Notes: generated by a model not told the origin, from the sequence alone. Positions 50,073-64,000 are shown, numbered from the stretch's first letter. The stretch is 64,000 nucleotides of DNA from Aulostomus chinensis (GCA_037954235.1 JBBMOA010000013.1:9931501-9995500), one strand, 5' to 3'. A program made the numbers and translations.

Positions 50073-53000
50073 AATAATCAATGAATGAACTCTTAAAACA
50101 GGGGTGTTGGACTCCAAATCATGAAGGGACTGTCTCTCTCAATGACTCTGCTTATGATCAATAGCATCCAAGAAGTAAGGTGAACACAGAACACAGTGCA
50201 CTCATGCAGAGTTGGATTTTTTTTTTCTGTTTTGAATTGCAAATTTTATTGCTCTTATACAATTTTCTACCCCTGGAAATCGAAGTCTGAACACCAGTGC
50301 GACTTTCTGGATTGACCAAAGATTCTCCCAATTCATATGCTTCAAACATGATTTACTGATCTTTCTTTCTTCAAAAACAAGAATAGACACTAGATGTCAC
50401 TGTTTTTCCCTCCTGTCTTCACAAACCAAACAGCAATGTCACCTGTTCAAATCAAATATAGAATTAATGTTAATGGCACATGCTATTTCGAGTAAAAATT
50501 CTCAATAACTATGCACATTAACAAAAATGTAATAGTTATTAATGTTGTGGGTGTGTTGGTGTGAGGGATTGTCTCCTGCTGAGGGACACTATTTGCAGTG
50601 CTTGCATTCGAGTGGCATCCATTGGCCTTGGAAGCCATTCATTATGGCTCATTTTGTACTATTGAATGATTTAAGAGAGCCCTGTTAAGTATTAGCAAAT
50701 ATTGCAATAAAAATCGAGTGTCCCATGAAGTGGCACCTAGTTTAGCATCATTTTCTAATGAATGAAAGCTGCCAGTGGGGCTGTTGTTTGTTAGTATGTG
50801 GAGGAAAATGTCTTTAGTGTAATGGTGACGTGGAGGAGACTGGGTCTGTGAATGGGAGGTGGGTGTACCAGCGTACTTTGGCGCTATGAACCTGTGTGAT
50901 GCAATAGTAGTGGACGTTCAAGCCTGGATACAGCACTGTGTGTATGCATCAGCTGTAAATAAGGAGTCATTTTTTTGTCAGTTAGCATTTTCATCATTCA
51001 TGTTAAAGTAAATTTTACATGGGGCGTGGTCACACTGAAGGTTTGGTCATCGTGTCAGCTTTATCTGGGTGTGGAGGTACCAACATATTTTAACTGTAAA
51101 GAATTTCAGCTCGGGGTGGACTCGGGCCATGACATCTACCTCCGGCCCCTCCTGTGTCTCCCTGAAGCCCCTTTACCACCAGCCACGGTGCCTCTGAGTG
51201 CCTGTGCTGACTAACCAGGTGACCTGCCAATCAAGAAGGACAGACTGTGTGGTTGTGCTATGCTTTTATATTGATTGATAGAGTGGTACATTCCATAGAA
51301 TGTCAACACCAGATTGCTATGTATAGTTAATTTGCTAACAGGCTTGAAACCGTTTGAAACAAAAGAGCTTGTGTTTTGTTTTGTTTTTTACTTTTCAAAA
51401 TGTGCCATAGATGTTTCTGTGTTAAATGTGAAGGATCACTCTGTTTTTGTTTTTGTCACAGTCATGGCTTCAACCCTCATGCCTTTTGTATGGTGGACCT
51501 CATCTTCATATGTCAGCTCAGCCCTACAAACACACACTTATAGATACAGTTTGTAGAAAACACTCATTTTGCAGGTTGCACGTTTGATTTTGTAGATGTA
51601 GTTTAGAATAAAAGGGGTAAACATGAGACACAATATGCACAATTATGGCTTGAGTTTGGCCTGGGAACTTAAACTTTAGGTCTAGTCACTCAGAGACTAT
51701 TTTTTACCATGAATTAAGCTTGGTCGATCAACCTCAGTTCATTCTCACTGACTTAAATGTGCCAGTTATCTGTATTCATAAAGCTGAGTTTCCTGCTGAT
51801 TCAAGCTGGCTCAAATAATAAAAAAGGGATTGTGGTTCATTCTTCTTAACCATCCTCTGCAGACTCTGTAGTAGACACCTGGACAGACACAAGTCCTCAG
51901 GTTCAGTCTGTCACCTGTCTCACTTTCTTACACTTTTATCACTCTTGATCAAATCCTGCATATTTACTTTTGTATTTTTTTTTTTTTAATAATTTAAATG
52001 TTTCAGTTTTTCTGAAATAGATATTCCTGTGTTTTCATCAGCAACCTCATATTTTGCCCCTAGAACAGAACTCTGCAACAAATGGATTTTGGATAAAATA
52101 TCAAATACATAATGGGAAAATGCATTATTTCTCCGTAGTCTGCAGTTCCTACCCTGCTATACTCTGGCAGGCGTCCATCTGCTGTAATTGCTATGTAATT
52201 GGGCGATCAGAAAATGTCCTCCAACACAGTCAAAATAATGCACCAAATCCACATTGTCTCTTAACAGAAAGCATAATAAGTGACCTGTTCTTGGCAGCAA
52301 TTCCCAGTGCAAATGAGTCTCACACTTGTGTACTCAGGGAAAGGCTGTGAAAAGCACCATGGTGACATGTTCCTGCTATGTAGAGCTCGCAAGAGTGATG
52401 TGGTCTGTATGGACCAGTGGCATGTGATGTTTCCTCTGCACACTGTGCTCCGGTACCTCAGTTTGAATCAAAAGTACATTCATCTATACTGAAACTAAAG
52501 CCATGTATGTCTGATTTGTTTGTATTCATTCCTCCCACTCAAATTATCTGATGATTGTTCATTTGCTTGCCCCTTGGATGACTTTTTAAATGTTATTATA
52601 AATAAAGCTTTTCAAGCTTAAATTCTGCTGTATTTTAATGTGTCTGTTTTGTGTCTGAATGACTTGAATGCAACTCATTTATTCGGTCATTAAATTGACA
52701 TTACAAGCTTAATGGAAGTGGATCTGTTGGAGTTCACAGCTTGACAGAAACTGGCACCAAGGAGGTGCGATGAGAGAGAGAAACAAGCCTCACACTGATG
52801 GCAAGACAGTTTGGCGTGGAGACGGTTATAATTACGGAGAGAACTGTGAAGTGCTGCAGCTGTTGAGGAGTGAATGAAGCAGCAGAAGGTTTGTTCTGGT
52901 GGTCAGACTTTAAAATTAGGACCGATGGGATGAGTAGTTCTAATGAAGGTCAGCTTGGATGATACCTGCTCTTTAAAAATAAAAGAAAGCATATTTGTCT

Positions 53001-53770
53001 TGCTCCTAAATTCTTTGAGATAGTGGGTTAAGTATAAAATTAAAAAAAGAAGAAATAAGCTGCTGTGTAGTTGATATTTTACAGGATTAAAGATATCTTT
53101 ATGGGATTCAAACCAATCGGACATTCAGAGAGTTTGACTCAAACTACATCTCTCAAGAAACGCTGGAACAGTCAATCGCAAACACGCAATGATGAAACTT
53201 TCCACCAGGGGGAAGTCTGTATCCATGAAAATAAAGTCACTGATGGCATCCTGATTTACAAATGAGGGGAAATCTCAAAGACTCTGAATAGTCTAGATTT
53301 TCCATTGAATACAGCCTCAAAGTGATCATGTTAAAGGCACAAAATGATGTCAGAAGTGAGATTTCTGTTCCGGCTGGGAAAACCAATCATACGCCACAAG
53401 CAGGAAGGAAGTTATTTCCCATGCAGCTGAAAGGAGCATAAATTAGAATTTAGTGAAAGTTGGAGAGAAAAAAAAAAGCATGTGTGAGTGTAGGTGTGCA
53501 TGAGCCACACTTCTCTATGAACAAGAAGTGCGGCACGTTTCCTGCCAACATCCTCTGCATAGGAAGCAGGCTGATGAAAAGAGGTTTCACTGGCTTCAGT
53601 GGGGTTCAGTAATGCAGCTCAGCGTCGACATCAAAGCCCATTACATTTGAAGAATGCCACAGCTTTTCTGTACTAAATTGATCTATCGGCTTGCGCTGAC
53701 TCCCTGCTTGTGTATGGCTGAGTAAGGATGACAGGTGTTTTGTAGGAGTTATCGCAAAGGGGGAACTGGT

Positions 53771-53775
<5 letters not shown>

Positions 53776-53825
<50 letters not shown>
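53776..53825. repeat. (TG)n microsatellite
   Basis: About 24 repeats. Confidence 0.97.
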
Positions 53826-53827
<2 letters not shown>

Positions 53828-54386
53828 TTCTGTGGTTAATAAGATGGCATTAGCTCACAGGGATAGCAGGAAAAAAATCCTTCACATGGAATATAGTCAT
53901 GGTTGAGTTTTTTTTATGATCAATGTATGAATAAGGTTTGGGTCAGGTAAAACATGCAGTAGATTGGGAAAAGGGGCTCGTTGGTGGTCCTGAAAAGCTA
54001 ATGTGTGTGAATATTTAATAATGATCTTTCATAATTATGGAACAACTCACTGGGGTCTGTCTCTACTAAAATAGAGCAGCCTACTCTTTCTGCAATATAG
54101 AACAACAGCATCAAAGGATGAATGCAACTCTGTTGTCATAGGAACAAAACCTGGCTGGGCAAGGCTGAATGTCAAGAATGGACTTATCAATTAGGAAATT
54201 GAGAAACTTTGTCTTTGAAGTGAAAAGGATTTTGTTTACCTTGCAGAACATAAAAGACCACATGCAGGGAGCTCTCAGATAAGAGTGAGGTGAAGCGAAG
54301 GAAAATAGTGGGACAGGAAGCCGAATCAGTGTGCGTTTGTTTTCTCCAGTGCTATGCCCCTCTCCTTTGAGGAGGATTACAGAGTG

Positions 54387-54392
54387 AGTGTG

Positions 54393-54424
<32 letters not shown>

Positions 54425-54425
54425 C
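54387..54425. repeat. (TG)n microsatellite
   Basis: Interrupted once by CG, followed by CATGCATGCATG. Confidence 0.95.
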
Positions 54426-56429
54426 GCATGCATGCATGCTCTCCTGTGGCTCTGATAAACCTTGCTTGTTTCTGTCTTTGTTTAATCCCTTGGAGTGTCA
54501 CCACCATGATAAACCCTTGAGTGCACTCTTGTGTGACAGTGCCTCTTAGAGCTAAGGTAAACATGTGGGCCCCCTGTCTCTGTTAGGGGCCATGGGACAA
54601 ATCATAAATACTCTGATAGGAAGAAACACAGAGATCTAATAAGAAGCAGAAAAAGAGAGGAGCGTTGCTTTGCAGGATTAGACATGAAAGCTTTCCCTCT
54701 AAAGACGCTTGATGACGGTTTGTGATGCACATAGAGACGAATGTTACATGACTGACAGTTTAACATGTCAGAGAAGATGGATGAGAGATGCCTTTGCCCT
54801 GCTGCAAAATAAATCTCTCAGGCAACACTGGCACAGACTGTTAAAGGAGGAAAAAAAAGTATGTCCTTTTCTATTCTGGTGATCCCTCGTAGAAAAAAAG
54901 GAGAAACAAATGGAGCAGATCTGGAATGCCTGCTGGGATATGAAGGACAGGAGAAACGGGAGGCAGTAGGGCGCTGCAGGAGACATGATGCCATGCAACT
55001 GGCTCAGTGATTTGCAGAGTTACCGCCCGCGGAGATGCACACCTGGCTCTGGGCTTGTTTTCACATGGTACTCACAATGTGGTCTTTGCATGGCGTGTTG
55101 CTTTTGTGTTTACCCATTCATGTATCTGAAGGGCAGAGAGATGGAGGGAGCCAAATATAACGATGGTCATTCTGAGAGGGAGCAATTTATTATCGCTGGC
55201 CAAAATAAAACCATGTATTTTTGAAGTTAGGCTGAATATTTTAAAAATATATACGAGAAGTATTCTATTTATATTTTTGGTTAATATAACTATAACTTGA
55301 ATATAACCATGAACATACAAGAACGTGATGGCACTATGAGAAACACATCACCACAAATGACAAATTTGCCAAAAAATGTATAATTTGTACAGAATGTGAT
55401 ATCAACTTTCTTCATCCAGTCAGCCAAAACTTTGTTTCAATCTCCTAAAAAAAAATAAAAAATTGCACAGTCTTTTCCTTTTATAGCCGTCAGACTGTGC
55501 TGAGTCAAAAAATAAGTGACACAACTGACGAAATGCTTCCTCTGCAGCATGAAACAGCAGAGTAGTAAGACTGCCCTCACACTTGGCCTGGTTATCTTGT
55601 ACCGTTATGAAGCTTGATGTTCTTTACTCCCTGTTGGCCTGGGTGGTCCAACCCTGAACAGGGCCTGAGCACGCTTATATATTCACAGCACAATAGAGAC
55701 CGATATTTACTCAAGAATCCTGCAAATTTTTATTTCACTGACTCACGGGAGCTGGATGGGAGTGGATTAATCTTGTGAGACATGAGAGTATAAACCCACT
55801 CTCGTGTCAGGCTCTACCATACACACTATACAACCCACTTAATCTAAAGGTTACACGCTTGCTTCACAAACTGCTACTTGGTTCAACATGCAGAGAGTAG
55901 GCAAATGATAGGTGAAAGACAAGCAGCTCATGAAAGATATTGTCATGCCCTCATTGCTCATTGCTCCCTCTATATCTACCCAGTTTTTCTCACGTGTAGG
56001 AGTTCACTCACTCGGGATGTGTTGTGAATTGGTCTGTTATATTGTTGAGAGCAGTGGACCTCTAGAATATATATTTTGCCGCACTGAACGGCCATATTAC
56101 GTTATGTAGGAGCTCTGTGCCTGTGCAATCGTACCGTACTCAGGCCCGCTTCTTCCACCCGCGCCAGGGCCAAGAAAGCCTTCAGTGCCTGGGTGAGGTA
56201 CAGAGATTTCACACTGGTCAAACCAACTGGACTTTGGGGGGCAAACATGCTTGGGCATGTGTAGGCCCTACGTTAGCAATTAGAATGTTAACATTGTGGA
56301 GAAATAAGGAGCTAAAGACTGAAGATATTTCTCACAGGACTTGGTAAGAAGTGATTTACTGCCAAATGGAGTCAAATACACACACATTTGCAAGGTTTTC
56401 AGAAACTTGACTCCAAATTGACACTTCTC

Positions 56430-58512
56430 ATCAAGAAGAAGGGGGATCAAGAGAACCAGGAAGAAGGGAGGTATCAGGGTGTGAAACCTGGAAACAGCGG
56501 CCACTGTCAAAAGTCATCCTTGCCAACGTCCGCTCACTGCGGTGCAAAACAGACGAGCTCCAGGCAAACGTCAACCACCTGCAAGAGTACAGGAGTGCAT
56601 TCACCTAGACTCGGCTCAACAAGGATGGTGACATCAGCGCAATGCACATTGACGGATTCGGCTCCCCCATCAGTCTGGACTGCGACAGTGATGTCACTGG
56701 TGAACCTTCGCTGGTGTTCCACCGTCCATGTGAGAGAGAAACTCTGCACTCCAGACCTCAAGCTCCTGGCAGTCTTTCTCCACCCATTCTACCTCCCCAG
56801 GGAATTCCCCCAACTCTTCTTCATCCTTGTCTACATCCACCACAGAGCGAAGCCCACCACAGCAACCGACCACATCAGAACCACCCTGAACAAGCTAGAG
56901 CAACTATGCCCAGACTACCCTAAATTCATCTTAGGGGACTTCAACCACTGCAGCCCTGACAAATCCCTAAAAGGCTTCACACAGTACATCTCATGCACCA
57001 TCCGCTAGGGGAAGACACTGAACAGATACTATGGCTCCGTTCTCGATGCCTACAGGTCTGTTGCCCTCCCCCCTGGGCTCCGCTCATCAACACACCATCC
57101 TGCTTCTCTCTGCCTACAGCCCGGTCATTAGGGGAGCTAAGAGGGTGACCAAGACCATCAAACAGTGGACCAGTGAGGGCATTACTGCTCTCCAGGGATG
57201 TCTGGAGTCCACTGGAGCAAGCTCCTCTCTCCCTCCAATGACATTGATGAGCAGGCTGGATGTGGTCTCCTCCTACATCATCTTCTGCGAGGAGAACATC
57301 ATCTCCATCTTTCCCAACAATAAACCCTGGGTCACCAAGGAGCTGAAGGAGATCATCAACAAGCAGAAATGCATCTTCTTCATTGGGTCTGAGGTGGAGA
57401 AGCAAGAAGGTCAAAAGAGCCATCAAGAGCGCCATGCTGAAATACAAAAACACAGTGAAGAAGAAATTCACTCAGGGAACCTCCATGCTGCTTGGCAGGG
57501 TCTAAAGAGAATGACAGCTGTTATCCCTGTCACCACCACCAGTGACTAAGTCCACATCACTGGCAGCAGCCATACATCCCTCCCCAAAGACCTCAACTCC
57601 TTCTACCCAAGGTTTGAGACCAACAACTCCAACCAGCTTGCCAACACCAGGTCCCACCAAGGAAGATATGAGGGCCCTCAAGAGGACCAAGATGAACAGT
57701 ACGCCTGGTGCTGACAGCATCACTGCGCTGACCAGCTTTGGTGCATCTTCCTGAAGGTCCTGAAGAAGTGCCACCAGAGAATGTAACTGTTGAGGAAATT
57801 TAACAACTTCTCTGTCAGCAGCAAGATCCCTCTGACCTTCTTCTATACATTTATTGAACCAGTCTTATCTTTCTCAATGGTCTGCTGGTTCCACTCCATC
57901 AACCTGCAGGAGAAGAACCGCTTACATAGCATTGTCAAGGTGTGTTCCAAGATAATTGGACTTCCCATATGCTCTTTAATGGCTGTGTGCCCAGAACCTG
58001 ACAGACCCCTCCCATGCATTTGAGAGGCTGCCATCCAGTCGCAGGCTACAGTGTCCGAGCTGCAGCACCCAGGGGAGGAGATCCACCTGTATCCCCCAGG
58101 CTGTCCTCCTCATGAACACTTTGAACTCCCTGCACTCTGACCCTTAGTAACACCCACAAGATTGCCACTTGCCACTTGTCATACACCTACTGTACCTGTA
58201 CTTCCTGTATATGCTGAAACTATATTTATATTCTTTCATGCTACAATGCATCCCGTACATACTACAATATTTGCAAATTACTTGTCATTCATGAATGTAA
58301 TTATGCTACTTATCTATTGTGCACTACCACCTCTACTGCACGACTACTTCTATCATGCACTTCACAAAGCAACTGCTGCTAACCCTGGGAGGTAAAGGCT
58401 TCCTTGCACTTCTTTACCTTATGTATGTTGTTGTGTTGTAACCAACTGTACTGCGCTCTGCTCCCTTAATTGCTTCCCATGGGAATAAATAAAGTTTTCT
58501 GAATCTCTGTTT
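56430..58512 (+). mobile_element. Decayed CR1/L2/Rex1-type LINE with internal deletion
   Basis: Plus-strand frames show an endonuclease region (ILANVRSLRCKTDELQ-like start near 56,515; KFILGDFNHCSPDKSLKGF near 56,920), then a linker (TKTIKQWTSEGITALQGCLE; INNKPWVTKELKEI-like). The reverse-transcriptase start is TKMNSTPGADSITALTSFG. At about 57,770 the frame jumps straight to the C-terminal part (LLRKFNNFSVSSKI, FFYTFIEPVLSFSMVCWF, CSKIIGLP), so the palm core including FADD is deleted. Several stops and frame shifts are present. The 3' end reads CCCATGGGAATAAATAAAG followed by TTTTCTGAATCTCTG, a typical fish L2/Rex1 tail. The 5' limit is approximate; clade from memory. Confidence 0.85.
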
Positions 58513-60289
58513 TCTAGAGGCCAAACAGGAAACTATGTGATGACATGTTTGCCACAGTAACTTTATAAAATACCTTTTAACTGCTGTCTTAACTGCATGT
58601 TATGCTACTCATGCATTGAAAAAGCATCTTTACACCTTGACAGTAAAACAAAAGCGGACACTGCACACCGTGGGTTGAACCATCAGACCATTTGTAGTTT
58701 ACATGTTAACATTTGAGAACAATGTTGTATTTGAAAGTAGTTCACAATCTTAGCTGGAGACACAAACTTTCATTCACTGCTGTTGTAGAAAAAGAAAATC
58801 AAACCAAAAATAGAGAATAAACAAGAAACAGTAACAAGAAAATGATGAAAGGAACAAGTTCCAAAACACTGAAGAGGATAATGATCAGGAAAAGGATGAT
58901 GAAAGAGGAAAATAAGTGGGTGTGTGAGATGCTGGAGAATAAGAAATGAGTAGAATGATTTCTACAAGGAAAAGCATGAGTGGATCAAATGATTCAGAGG
59001 CCAGAAGAGGGAGTTATCAAATCATTTAATATTACTAGTGAGTGGTCTTAATTTTCCCAGCAGAATTTCACCATGGTATTCTCCCAGAAGAGCACACCTC
59101 ACGCCAGGATGTAGGTGTGTTGTGTCATAAAAATAAAGAGATGTTTGAATGTAAAGAGTAGAGACTAAAGCTGTGGGATCATATTTATGGTTGAGCCTGG
59201 CAAGGAAAGAAGGAAAAAAGAAAAAGAAAAATTAGAAAGAAAGAATGAACAGCATCTCAGCATCACTGGGACTTTCTCAGGTTTGGATGTTTGGTTGTCA
59301 CGGGGGCGAAGCAGTCGGCCTTGGTTACCATTGCATCAATAACCTGCTCACTTGGCATTTCTTAATTAAATCACTGTTTGACTCAGGCATCCTGTGTTTT
59401 CAGGGATTGTATTTAATGGTGTGTGTGTGTGCGCACGTGTGTGTGTGAGCACATATCCTTCGATTAGCATGTACCGGTGCATCTGTGTGTGTTTATTTTA
59501 CACATTACAAACCTCCCTGAGGTTGCTATGCAAACATGATGTCACCCTTTGCAGAAACAGGACTCACTGCTTGTAAATTGGCACTTAGTGCCAGCAACAA
59601 GACTCATTTATCAAGATGTCTATTTGTTTAGAATGGTGAAATCCTCCACGTTTGGGACAAAACTATTGCTAAATTTATGAGTTTAAGTTTTCAGGCCTTA
59701 ACAGACCAAATACGTAATAGATGAGACACAATCTGTTCTAATGCTGAGGGACAGTGGCCAGGATCTCTTTGCCACACAGCTACATCTGTCTCAGTTTGAG
59801 CTTCCAGTCAAGACACAGCAGGCCCACAGTTAGAGGGCTGGGTATACTTCATAAGATCTTCACATACTGACAGGCTGGGCGCTCAGTACTAAAGACCCCC
59901 GATTTCATTTTTAAGGTTTTATTTTTAAATGTATTTCTTTTAAAAGTGTCATGCAGGGAATTTTAGGCAGTTATTTTGAGAGTAAGCCTCAAAAATACAT
60001 GGCTTTAAAACATCTCAGAATTGCTGCGAACAATCTACTGACCAGGGTCAGAGAGAAAGAGAAAGATCTTTGCAGTGTGAGCATGTCAATTTACTCGAAT
60101 GTATATGGCATGTTTTGACCAAAGAGCTGTACAAAAACAATAACAACCAAAATTTTTATAATAAAAATACACAAAGGAAAAATACACAAAGAGTTTTGTG
60201 CTCACCTTACCGCACCGTTGTGCTGAAAAGAGAGAATGAGCCAGAGCTGAGCCAGGAGGCAAACCTTGATCTATCGCTTAGTCTTTGTT

Positions 60290-60610
60290 TCAACTCTCAA
60301 CGATGGTCGTGAAATATGGGTCATGGTTGAAAGAACAGGATCGTGGCTTAAAGCAGCCTGGGGTCTTCCTTGGGGATGAGGTGAGAGGCTCAGTCATCCA
60401 TGAGGGACTCAGAACCAGTCAGTTGAGGGCATCAGATAGGATGCCACCTGCATGGGCACCTCCAAAGGTGTTCCAGACATATCTAGCTGGGAGGAGACCA
60501 CTGAGCAAACTGGGGACCAGGTGGAGGGATTAAACCTCCAAACTGGCCCAGGAGCACCTTGGGATCTTACAATTAGAGCTGGTTGATGTGGCCAAGGAAA
60601 AGGAAGTCAG
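60290..60610 (+). mobile_element. 3'-terminal fragment of the RTE-like LINE
   Basis: The segment contains AGGATGCCACCTGC, GTGTTCCAGACATAT, GGGAGGAGACCA, GGTGGAGGGATTA and GAGCACCTTGGGATC in the order seen at the 3' end of the same LINE family as 4,745-6,290. In translation it gives RMPPAW and AGRRPLSKLGTRWRD, the diverged TGRRPRGRPRTRWRD motif. Strongly decayed. Confidence 0.7.
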
Positions 60611-61521
60611 GGGTTCTCTGTTGTAGATGCTTCCTCCTTGATGTGACTTTTTAAAAGTGGTTGGAGGCAGTTAAAGCAGAATTGAAGGAGCTGGTATCTT
60701 CAGGATTCAGGGGAGGCATAACAGTGAAAGGAGATATTGTGCTAGTGGGTGAAAAAAGCCTCCAAGAAGCAAATACTAAGCAAATGAAATGGGCCTGAAA
60801 ATGGAACCCTTCAGGTATTCCACAATGGATTGGGGGTATAAAAGTAGGAGAAGTTTTCAACCTTGACAGAGAAAGACAGCTCAGTTAGAGACAAGCATAG
60901 CTCTGATCGTTAAATAGAATCAGTGATCAAATGTATCAAATGTGTGTCTCAACACAACAGACTTCAGAAAGTAACGATTCTGAACAGTTTTATTAAGTAC
61001 CAATCTTCACCCTAGCATCAAATACTTTTGAATGAATTGTTACGGGACTGTAAGAGTGGAGTTTCATGAATGCAACATTTTCAGTGTGGGAGATGTATCA
61101 GGGGGTCTATCTCCTGGCAGACTGGTTTGCCATGAAAAGCAACCCTGCCACAGTCTGTTCCTGCTCTTCCCACATTCAAATACTTTTGAGAGTATACTTG
61201 AACGACTACGTCTGACAAGTGGGTCAAGTCTGTTCATCCCTGGAAACTTGAAGCTGGTAGAAAATTTTTTTCGTTCTAATTTGTCAAGGTTAGACAATTT
61301 AACAACAGTTTATTCTGTTGCATGTTTCAGTTCCATTTGCAAGACTGCCATTTAAGATGGGGAAAAAAATACACATACAGATTGAACATGACAACATCAA
61401 CAAAAGCGGTTGTTTTGACAGCACAGTAAAGATGCAAAGTGACTGTAAAGCTATGGAACACAGGAGGAGACATTCAAGCACATAGAAAGCCCCATTATTG
61501 CACATGAAAAGCAGCATATGC

Positions 61522-61524
61522 TCA

Positions 61525-61572
<48 letters not shown>

Positions 61573-61585
61573 TACACAAACACAC
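61522..61585. repeat. (CA)n microsatellite
   Basis: About 25 repeats with CATA interruptions at both ends. Confidence 0.95.
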
Positions 61586-62736
61586 AAACTGTGTGCGGTG
61601 TGGGTCTCCTGAGAGGGATTTACAGAAGATAGCAGTGAACATAGCACAGGATTTCTGTCATCATTGAACACATGGGGAGAAGAGTCTGCCTAGACAGCAG
61701 CATTGACAGATTGTATGAATAATTTAGGAACAAAGTGAGAGGCCTCATAGACCTCTGAATCACTACCAATGACAGCTGTCTGCTCTGACTTTGGCTTCTC
61801 TCTCATCTTTTTTAATGCATATTATTTCCATAAATTCCTTCCCTAACATCTACAAGCTGTGTCTGGGTGCAAAGGGCATAGGGCTGAATGTTTGACACAT
61901 GAGCAGGGACTGTGGCCTGAGGGACCACGCGAGATGACCCTGTACAGCAGCCATACTATACCATAACATCATGCTTCTTCTGAAGTAAAGAAAACCTTGA
62001 CTGCTGACCATTTACACACGTGGGACATCAAAGTTAGATCATCAGCATTCAACAAAGGGGATGACGGTATTGATTTGAAAATCTCACTCCGATTTTAATG
62101 GGGCAATCCTACATAACAGGTCTGATGTGAATCCTGAAATCAAAGCAATTCAAACAATCCCAAACGAGAAGTGTCACAGCTTGAATGGAACCAAGCAAAA
62201 ACAACCGAGGAACTTATGAATGAAGAAACCTGTTGCAGGCAAAACAGTTGCAGGAAAATTCCCCGTCAGAGGGCTGCATCCCAACCACCTGCTGTCCAAA
62301 CTGCAGCCGAGAAATTGAGTTTTGTATTCTCTTGCTGATATAGTGGGTCTGGAAATACTTTGGATCAACTAAGAAAACTTACCATCACACATGAGTATTG
62401 CTATTTGTGAAGAATTGAAGTGTGAATCAAGATACTCAGGTGTAACACACTTGCATGTGGTGGCATGTTGTTCGTTTAATTTCATATCAACAACATGGCA
62501 ATTGATCTGAATTGAGGTTTTGAAAATAATCAGATATGGCTGCTACAAGAATTGATGTAGGATTGCATTGTGATGTAGTTTGGGATTTACAGCCCTACTA
62601 TGTACACGGTGAAGGCCGTCATTCAAACAAGAGCAGGTGACAAATGGTCCTGCTTCACTGCTCTGTCTTTAAATTAAAGCCAAGCTGCAGCGGCTGATAT
62701 ATTAACTTGAGCTCATGATTAAAGAGGGTTTAAAAC

Positions 62737-62738
<2 letters not shown>

Positions 62739-62806
<68 letters not shown>
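62739..62806. repeat. (TG)n microsatellite
   Basis: About 33 perfect repeats. Confidence 0.97.
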
Positions 62807-62808
<2 letters not shown>

Positions 62809-63019
62809 GAATAGGACAGGCTGCAGCATCAAGGGCCTTGATTCAAAGTGTTTGGCTTATGATGTTAACTTTAGACAAGTTGTCCAAAGAGCATGGACTG
62901 CAATGTGTTCCCAGTCACTTCAAGACAACCAAAACAATCAAGGTACGGAGCCTCTAAATCCCACTCGGTGCTCTATAATCCCCACAGCCTTTTATTCAAG
63001 AGAGACCTTTTTTAACATG

Positions 63020-63024
<5 letters not shown>

Positions 63025-63050
<26 letters not shown>
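63025..63050. repeat. A26 homopolymer
   Basis: Uninterrupted A-run; no recognisable retroposed gene upstream of it. Confidence 0.95.
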
Positions 63051-63935
63051 CATCCCCAAATCCAGTGATTTTAAATGGCCTTTTTGCTTTAGAGTGATTA
63101 GAGACAGCATTCCTGTTCGCTGTGTCACATACAGAATGGCAGACCTATACTGTAATCTGCATTTGCACCGCTTCCCCCTCACCCCACCCGGCCCCTTTTC
63201 AAAAAAGGTTTATTAGAGTTGGTGGCCTGTGATTGTGTTTTAATGAGAGAATGACTGCAGTGGGGAGATAAGGCACCCACTTCTGGCTGAGAGGTCCTCA
63301 CTGGGATTAGAATAATCATCAAAAAATGCCATGTTTTAAAAAAAACACACAATGGGACCAGGCTGCTCCTGTCATCCTTCACTCCTCCATCCATTCATCC
63401 CTCGATCTCGCCATCCCTTCATTCCGTTACCAGTCAGCTAATTGACATTCCGGTGTGATGGTCTACTGCTTACAGAGGAATGTGACATTTCGCTTCATCA
63501 CGCTGTACTGAGGCAAATGTGCCATTTGACAGATTACAGAGAGACAGTGAGGAAACTTGAAGATGAGGAAGTTTGGAGGGATGTGACATAGTTAGGGTTA
63601 ACTAAGAGGGAGAGAAATAACAAGATATTTTAGAATCAAATTCATGCACAATAATGAGGTTGAGTCAACAATCATCTCAGACCTTTGAGTTGCATTCTGG
63701 AAGCGCTGTCAGGCGATTAACAAAATAATCGAATTAATCACATTTTAATCTCATATCTGCTTAAAGTCCCCAAATAAAGAATTTGAATTCTAGGAAATTC
63801 CAGAATTGTAGTGCATGACAAATCAAATGAATACACTAAGAAGAGAAGATTTGAAATCCACATTTTGTTGGTGATTGAATAAAACCTAAGTCAGGGCATC
63901 TTAACAGGCACTTTGACTAGCAACGGTTTGAGATG

Positions 63936-63939
<4 letters not shown>

Positions 63940-64000
<61 letters not shown>
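63940..64000. repeat. Compound (AC)n-(AT)n microsatellite at window edge
   Basis: (AC)15 to 63,970, then GC and (AT)n running off the right end. Confidence 0.97.

Larger units (their letters stand above)
50100..56429. other. Intergenic DNA without a recognised gene
   Basis: I found no exon with family similarity on either strand. Microsatellites (TG)n occur at 53,776-53,825 and 54,387-54,425. The AT-rich remainder is unassigned. Confidence 0.6.
58513..64000. other. Intergenic DNA without a recognised gene
   Basis: No host exon recognised. It contains a LINE tail at about 60,290-60,610, an A26 run at 63,025-63,050 and several dinucleotide runs. Confidence 0.6.

Overview
This window is nuclear DNA from a ray-finned (teleost) fish. 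The evidence is four multi-exon vertebrate genes with GT-AG introns, many of them only 70-120 bases long, together with fish-type LINE and SINE-like repeats and abundant (CA)n, (CT)n and (GA)n microsatellites. There are no operons, bacterial genes, CRISPR arrays or tRNA/rRNA genes.

Layout. (1) cyfip2 lies on the minus strand: coding exons 2-25 run from 16,828 down to 1,245, encode the first 1,012 residues, and continue off the left edge. A likely non-coding exon 1 sits near 24,729-24,930. (2) itk, the T-cell TEC-family tyrosine kinase, is complete on the minus strand: 17 coding exons from 36,007 down to 29,127, 615 residues. (3) med7 is on the plus strand as a single coding exon, 38,545-39,315. 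(4) A LONRF-family gene (RING, TPR, RING, LON; closest in layout to lonrf1-like) is on the plus strand: 12 coding exons, 41,023-49,995, 596 residues. (5) From 50,100 to 64,000 I see no host gene, only microsatellites, a decayed CR1/L2/Rex1-type LINE (about 56,430-58,512) and a second LINE tail (about 60,290-60,610).

The order cyfip2-itk-med7, with itk and cyfip2 on one strand and med7 divergent, matches the human 5q33 MED7-ITK-CYFIP2 neighbourhood, so this is an old syntenic block. The genes have no shared pathway beyond this: CYFIP2 is a WAVE-complex subunit, ITK signals below the T-cell receptor, MED7 is a Mediator middle-module subunit, and LONRF proteins are RING E3-like.

Most interesting points: the codon matching the mammalian CYFIP2 K320E A-to-I recoding site is already glutamate in this genome; the ITK SH3 autophosphorylation tyrosine (human Y180) is glutamine and the kinase gatekeeper is valine; and several introns have long dinucleotide or homopolymer repeats set directly against their splice sites. 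All exon boundaries were read by eye from splice consensus, reading frame and remembered family sequences; no alignment or transcript data were available.
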